Shown: positions 58,640 through 64,000 of the stretch, in pieces
Layout: each line of letters starts with the position of its first letter
How positions within the stretch are numbered: position 1 is the stretch's first letter
NCBI GenBank assembly: GCA_037893225.1
Contig: JAZGUH010000559.1
Coordinates: 434,001 to 498,000 of the forward strand
Reading direction: 5' to 3'
DNA: 64,000 nt
From: Hippasteria phrygiana
Lineage: Eukaryota > Echinodermata > Asteroidea > Valvatida > Goniasteridae
The notes under the pieces: generated by a model
The model's input: only the letters and a program-made list of their open reading frames with translations
Databases searched by the model: none
Told to the model about the DNA's origin: nothing
Made by a program: the position numbers and the translations under genes

Positions 58640-59139
58640 CTGAGGCTGGGCCTATCTGGTAAAAGGCTATTAATAAAGAAGAAAAAAGTCATCATTTTCT
58701 ATCCTCTTGTTAACCCATTGAGCCTGGATGACCTCTATACAGGCGGATGGAAAATTACCAACAGGCCGGATGACGTCTATACACGCAATCTCTGCATTTT
58801 CAATCCATTGTTGGGCTGTTGTGTACATTATGCTTGGCTGCACAAGCCTCTTGTTTCCATTTCGCTTGTCTGCACAAGCCGGCATGGTACCCAGGCGCCC
58901 CCATTGTAACACCAGGGCTCAAGGGGTTAGGGCTCTATGAAAACCACATGAAGCAATCGATTACCAAAAAGGATGGGAATCAATTCTAGAAAGTTGCTGG
59001 GCTTCATTTTAAAATATCAAAATGCTCAAAATTACATTACACTTGGTTCTTCCCGACATAGCATTACAGGTTTTCCAACCAAATTTGTCAACATTGTAAC
59101 CGATTTTAATGTAGCATCACTTTTATACAACACTGATCA

Positions 59140-59340
59140 AACAGTCGTGTTTTCCTATACTACTGAGGACAATGCTTTGTGTTTCCTATTGTTCCTTTAA
59201 TATAACCCAACCCCATAGACTAAGCACTTATTTTTATGCCCGAGGACCGATTTTAACAAAAGACCGACTCCAGAGGACAAGAAAGATTCCTTTGTATTTT
59301 CTTTCTCCTCTTGTCCTCGAATGTATATACAGAACATGGG
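59140..59340. repeat. Dispersed repeat in papilin-like introns (copy B, inverted to 53040)
   Basis: Inverted match to 53040-53325, including TCCTATTGTTCCTTTAATAT and AACCCAACCCCATAGACTAA. Confidence 0.75.
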
Positions 59341-59401
59341 GGGCAACGTAGGTATTTTTAAAAATAACTACCCAGACACTGCCCAGACCCGAGGACCTTA
59401 C

Positions 59402-59626
59402 CATCACAATCTGGCTGCACGCCTGGCTGCTTGGGGACACTATCCAGTAACTCTTCACCGGTCATCTCGTCCACACACCAGCAGTAGCCCGTGCTTGCAT
59501 GGCACTGCATCCTGGCGAACAAGCCGGTCTGTGTGCACTGCGGTATGAAGTTGCCAACTACTTCCTGTACCCGAGCGTCCCGTCTGGTCACCAGACACAG
59601 CGATGTAGGCTCTGTTGTTGTAGTCA
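59402..59626 (-). CDS. Papilin-like gene, thyroglobulin type-1 domain 2
   Basis: Acceptor TTCCGAACAG|TG, donor GATG|GTAAGG, 225 bp, phase 1. Tg1 domain with SLCLVTRRDARVQ, FIPQCTQTGLFARMQCH and the CWCVDEMTGEE signature. Tg1 domains often inhibit or bind cysteine proteases or growth-factor partners. Confidence 0.92.
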
Positions 59627-60278
59627 CTGTTCGGAAGACATACAAAATTAACCTCTTGAATATGGATGGCCATAGCCCCGCTTTAAAAGAGACCACCTGA
59701 ACGGTTGATGTCTATATGCGCATTCCTGCACATACTCAATCCATTCCTGTTTCAAGTAAATTGTTCTTGAATGGGAATGTGATGAATAGATGGAGAGCCT
59801 TTTCAAACAAAGCTTTCATTCACACAAAAGGGGGTCTACACAATCTATTGAGAAATTGATTGAAAGAATATTCTTACGCCATGATGGCTTTGCTCTTTGT
59901 AAAATTGGCTTCAGAGCCTCGGTTTGTTCTCACCAAATACTCTAGCTGTACCTAGAAGTAGAACAAAAAGCTATGCCAGTGGTTTTTTCCCCCCGTTCTG
60001 TATCTCTATGGAATTCTTTGCCTGGTGCATGTTTCCCTTCATCTTATGATCTTTCCTGCTTCAAGAGGAATTATTAATTCCTACCTCTGGTATCTGATTC
60101 TTTTTGTAACTCTGTACCTTGAGCGGCTTTTAGCATTACATTTTGCATTAAAAAAAAAAAGAAAAAAAAAGAAAAAATTCTAGTCCAATTTACGTTACAT
60201 GTCATCCAAGACTAATAGTGAATTTAAAAAAAAACAAATTTGGACAAGGAAGTCACATCAATTTTGATGTTGACATAC

Positions 60279-60446
60279 CTCGCACAGTGCAGGACTGTTG
60301 GCATTCCTCTTGGTTTTCAAACCTATTGCCGTTTCCTTGGCAACCTCCATAGATGAAACGTCGGCAGGCCCTCTCCTCAGTGTCAAAATACCACATGGCA
60401 AAGTAGGCCAGGCAGGACCCAGAGGCTTTGGGGAAACTGCAAACAT
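60279..60446 (-). CDS. Papilin-like gene, Kunitz domain 2
   Basis: Acceptor CCCCAAACAG|AT, donor GCGAG|GTATGT, 168 bp, phase 1. Full six-cysteine Kunitz domain: DVCSFPKASGSC, WYFDTEERACRRFIYGGC, GNGNRFENQEECQQSC. The P1 position after the second Cys is Leu, so trypsin inhibition is not expected; chymotrypsin- or elastase-like specificity, or no inhibition, is possible. Confidence 0.93.
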
Positions 60447-61434
60447 CTGTTTGGGGTGGATAATACAAATTGTAGTATGATTACTGGAAAGTATCAAAAG
60501 TTCAAAACTGTGATGGTATTTCCTGAAAATACATGCAGTGTGTGCTGCTGGGCCCCGCTATAAACCTTTTGAAGTAGTTCAAGTCTTGACCTCTGGTTTT
60601 GAGAACACGAAGCTCAAAGTTTCTGACCTTTGCACACTATAATAAAAAGGAAATAACTCCCCTAAAGTACTTCGAGATTGAATTCAGTTTTAAAACTTTA
60701 AGATGTGATAGAAAAGAGCTTTTCAAATGCGAAAACGTTAAAATCCTGACAAATTGTTTCTGCTGGTAACTCATTTTGAGCTGACTGGTCAAACATGTAG
60801 CTAATCTTGTCATTCATTAAAACAGAAAAATAAATTCTTTTCATAAAATATGATAATCTTCATTCAACCAATGTGAAAAATATATCAAACAAATAACATT
60901 GGAATTCGACTTTTTTCCTCAAGTTCTCAAAAACACAAACATTAATAAATACACCCATGCTATCCACACATATTAAAAATCTTTAAATACACAAACTGCA
61001 GAAGTATAAAACCTTTAGCTTAATCACATCAAAATCAACATCAACGAATGCACAGGACAAAAAATAAAATACAAAAGGTCGAAACAGAGACGGTTAACTT
61101 CATCTTGCCAAAAATATGTGATCCGGCAGCACGAAATGAGCGTAGCGTTGACCATCTTAGTCTTGGCAGTAACAATTTACAATGCACATGCCACAAGTTC
61201 AGTGTCAACGGTTAAATTCTGTCAAAAATACGGGTTTAAACATTTAGAAAATAAACTGGGAGTCACAGGCCTAGAGATAGCTACTGCTTGTATCCCCTAC
61301 TCCCCCAGCCCCCATCCCCCAAAAATAGTGTCATTACAGACTCTCATTCACTCCAGAAAATGGCCTTTCACACAGGGCCGTAGCAAGCCGTAGGAAGCCC
61401 TACGACAGGTACGGCTATAGCAGTACCAATTTTA

Positions 61435-61470
<36 letters not shown>

Positions 61471-62147
61471 GTATTTTTTTCCGAATTCTAAAACAATTTG
61501 CAAGAAAAAAATTAAAGAGGTATAATGAAAACAAATTGGGGGTTTAAATTTCATCAGATATTATTGGAGCGGCTCTAAATTGTTACGGTAGAAGGGTTGC
61601 CAGATAACAGCATATGTTTTGTCTTTATATTTTATTGAATGGTTCACATAGGTCTTATTGGTTTAAATCCGAGTTCAGTGCAGAATCTTTATTTTATTTA
61701 GCTTTCCACTTTTCTGACTGGGGACTATCTTTAGTAGGTAGGTCTTACCTCCAAAAGTGGTTTTTGTGTGGTAATGGCTATTCCTTCAAATTTGTGTCAA
61801 ATTAATTTATTTATAGGAGCATATGTAAAGTTCACCATGTGACAAACTTATTAAATTTGCAGTTGTGCTAAAATGTTGTCTCATACAAACTTTGATTTAC
61901 ATGCATTTCTTTAAAAATCATGTTATGATAATTTCCTGTTCTGGGTTCCCTGGGGGCATTGGCTTTTGGTTACATTTAGTTTGTGATGGATTTGGGGAAT
62001 TTGTTTATGCAAATCGCCCATCACAAGCCTTGGGGCACTCGAGGTGTGGGCTACTCAGGAATATGTGGAAGAACCAGCCCCTCACACTGAAACAAGATAA
62101 TCTAATCTCTTCACAGCATGAATAGGGTCGGGATGGGTAACTAGTCC
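60447..62147. other. Intron between Kunitz 2 and thyroglobulin 1
   Basis: AT-rich intronic sequence with a T-run of about 27 bases at 61440-61467. A plus-strand frame at 61118 has a signal-peptide-like start (VALTILVLAVTIYNAHA) but soon becomes low-complexity and lies inside the opposite-strand intron; not accepted as a gene. Confidence 0.5.
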
Positions 62148-62195
62148 ACTACAAGGCATTAATAACGCCTCTACCCATATTAAGCGTAGAAGTGC

Positions 62196-62328
62196 CAAAG
62201 CCCAGGACTGGGCTCGAACCCACAACCTGCAGAATTACCCACAGACCTTGAATTCGATGTGCTAAAACCACTAGGCCACAGCACTTCCACTTCCACTTCC
62301 ACTTCCACTTCCACTTCCACTTCCACCC
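62196..62328 (-). mobile_element. tRNA-derived SINE with (GGAAGT)n
   Basis: The minus strand has A-box-like TGGCCTAGTGGTTTTAGC and B-box-like GGTTCGAGCCC, then CCTGGGCTTTGGCAC. It is preceded on the minus strand by about eight copies of GGAAGT (62282-62328). Distinct from the other SINE family. Confidence 0.75.
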
Positions 62329-62439
62329 TGCCTCTGAGATGAGCCTGACCAATCATTTTGAGCTTCCTACGGGCTCTGCTTTCACACAGGTCTCATAAGC
62401 ATAATTTGCAATAATTCTGTGAATCTGTGACAAACCCAC

Positions 62440-62649
62440 CTTCACACTCCACAAGCGGCATGCCTTGCTCTCGTCTCGTTTCCCCTTGCTCCATACCGGT
62501 CTCGGTGACACACCAGCACTGCCCGGTGCTTTCATGACACTGCTGGGGTGTGAACCATCCATCTTCGGTGCACTCTGGCACGAACATGTCGGGGAGGTTA
62601 CTGGCTACGGCTTGCTCCCGCTGCATCTGACAAGACAGCATCTCAGGAC
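62440..62649 (-). CDS. Papilin-like gene, thyroglobulin type-1 domain 1
   Basis: Acceptor TGATATGTAG|GT, donor TGAAG|GTGGGT, 210 bp, phase 1. Tg1 domain: SCQMQREQAVASN, FVPECTEDGWFTPQQCH, CWCVTETG, ending VEC. Confidence 0.92.
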
Positions 62650-62689
62650 CTACATATCAACAAAATTAATTATAACAGGGGAAAGGGGG

Positions 62690-62850
62690 AGTTAGGCTGG
62701 CGCAGTGGGAATTTCCTAACCTCCCACCACTGTGACCCGGGTTCGAATCCCACCCGGACTGGGATTTCAGTCCCTGCCTGATTCCGTTGGTTTCTCCCCG
62801 GAATCATTTAGTGTGGGATTTTTCTTGCACCTCTAAGGGCCATGCCACAC
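62690..62850 (+). mobile_element. tRNA-derived SINE
   Basis: A-box-like GGCTGGCGCAGTGGG, a good B box GGGTTCGAATCCC, then body words CAGTCCCTGCCTGATT, GGTTTCTCCCC. Best preserved copy of the family seen at 35811 and 38113. Confidence 0.8.
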
Positions 62851-63114
62851 CGTCGTCGAGGCAACTCTCAGGCAATCAGTTCCATACAATCTCCAAGAAG
62901 AAAACAATTTCACATTTGTTTACATAATTTTCTTAGGAATGTCATTGCATTGTCAGAAAAATATCTTTTGTGTTACCCAAGCGTTCCTTTAAACCTGCAG
63001 TGCTGTTGGTTGCCCGTTAAGTAGCTTGTAAAAAATCGTCTCGTGCGACAAGACCTTAAAACTGAATATTTCTTCGTCTCCCGAGCTACAGGAATCCTTA
63101 ATTTTAGTAATAAG

Positions 63115-63500
63115 ACTGAAAAAAACAACAACTTGTGTTGCCCTTAAATGGGAAAAATCATGAGGGAGGGTCAGTCGGTTGATCTTTTTTTTTACCATCC
63201 ATGAAAACAATACTACATCGTGTAACTCAGACGTCAGGAGACAAAAACTGAAAAAGTAAGCTTATTTAAAAGTGAGATGGCGAAATGCATGATTGTGCCG
63301 TCATAGCTGTATTTAAAGAAAATGATTTCAATAAAACGTGTGTATTTTGTGCAGGAAAAGGTGAAATTTATAAAAATTCCTTTAAAAATAAAAAGTAAAA
63401 ACAAAATAAATAAAAAAAACAAAAAACAAACAAATAAAAAACAAACAAAAAACACGACTTTTGACTTTTAGGGTCGGTCACAGAGGGCAACAACAATATC
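63115..63500. mobile_element. MITE family GTTGCCC, copy 2
   Basis: Same body and inverted ends (AACTTGTGTTGCCC / GGGCAACAACA) as 54635-54985; its centre is expanded by an A-rich AAAACAAAC tract. Confidence 0.75.
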
Positions 63501-63792
63501 TTTTTTTTAGCCTAATACAGAAATAAACAAAATGTGTCTCAAGTTGCCAGAACTACTTTTCAGTTACAGTATGTTCTTTCTAATGCAAGCAAAAAACATT
63601 TAACATGGTAGACATTGTGCACGGAGCGTTTACTTGAAGTCAACATCCCCAATCTATATCACTCATTTATCACACCGCCATGTGCTCACTTCTAGGTCAA
63701 TCAAATTGAAAAGCTATAAATGAAGCATAATATATGCAAAACTAAATTTGAAAAAATGAAGAAAAAAAAATGAAAATGATGAAACAGCGTAC

Positions 63793-63960
63793 CGTGAGGC
63801 AGACAGGCTTGTTGGCACTCTTCCTGTGAGTCAAACTTGTTCATGTTTCCCCCGCAGCCACCGTACAAGAATTCCTGACAGGACATGGTCTCCATGTTGT
63901 AGAACCACTTCGGGATGTCCACACCACATGTGCCAACGAACTTGGGGAAGGAGCACTTGT
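63793..63960 (-). CDS. Papilin-like gene, Kunitz domain 1
   Basis: Acceptor TATTCTACAG|AC, donor CACG|GTACGC, 168 bp, the same length and phase as the second Kunitz exon. Six cysteines with FLYGGCGGNMNKFDSQEEC. P1 is Gly (TCGVDIPKW), unlike active inhibitors. Further 5' exons lie beyond the window; in papilins these would include thrombospondin repeats, which I cannot see here. Confidence 0.93.
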
Positions 63961-64000
63961 CTGTAGAATAATATTATCAGAGTAATTATTACCCACAGGT

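Noticed and set aside
61118..61393. Small secreted protein with signal peptide
   Set aside because: Frame turns to Pro/Ser low-complexity and lies in an intron of the opposite-strand gene; no splice or homology support.

Overview
This is a nuclear chromosomal window from an invertebrate animal, most likely a deuterostome (the echinoderm, hemichordate or lancelet range). The evidence is spliced genes with phase-matched introns, a papilin-type extracellular-matrix gene, tRNA-derived SINEs, hAT-type and foldback DNA elements, and CG-containing host sequence. I cannot name the species.

Positions 690-23890 hold a discrete 23.2-kb integrated element. It starts 5'-AGTAGTAGG, ends CCTACTACT-3', and is flanked by the 5-bp direct repeat ACATC. 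Its terminal inverted repeats (TIRs) are 1.1 kb (left) and 1.5 kb (right). Each carries a telomere-like AAATCCC minisatellite and ends exactly at the start codon of an inward-facing gene. The gene remains are virus-like. From left to right they are an acidic unknown gene, an intact unknown gene, a poxvirus/giant-virus type late transcription factor (VLTF3-like), a PCNA-like sliding clamp on the minus strand, and a Polinton-type DNA polymerase B on the minus strand. This mix of a Polinton-type polymerase with nucleocytoplasmic-virus type factors, bounded by TIRs, is the most interesting thing in the window. The copy is defective: several genes have frame breaks, the polymerase lacks its palm region, and I see no capsid, packaging ATPase or integrase gene.

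The polymerase gene is cut in two by a 14.6-kb repeat block (5908-20468). The block is almost entirely related modules packed with the CRE/ATF palindrome TGACGTCA, with periods of about 143-147 or 285 bp. It also contains perfect hairpins whose arms covary and which precede long T-runs, and a 2-kb tandem duplication. It resembles, by analogy only, the homologous repeat regions of large insect DNA viruses; it may equally be a nested mobile satellite.

From 23.9 to 36 kb there is no recognisable gene. The region holds a non-autonomous hAT element with an 8-bp target duplication, three large foldback elements, clusters of G-runs and tandem repeats. From 45.0 down to 36.8 kb, minus strand, lies a two-exon F-box/LRR gene of about 705 codons with a 6.1-kb intron full of SINEs and MITEs. 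From 64.0 down to 51.8 kb, minus strand, lie the last ten recognisable exons of a papilin-like secreted protein, in the order Kunitz, thyroglobulin-1, Kunitz, thyroglobulin-1, papilin-type Cys cassette, three Ig domains and PLAC, all joined by phase-1 introns. Between the two genes are a foldback element, G-rich and 11-bp minisatellites, and one doubtful exon.
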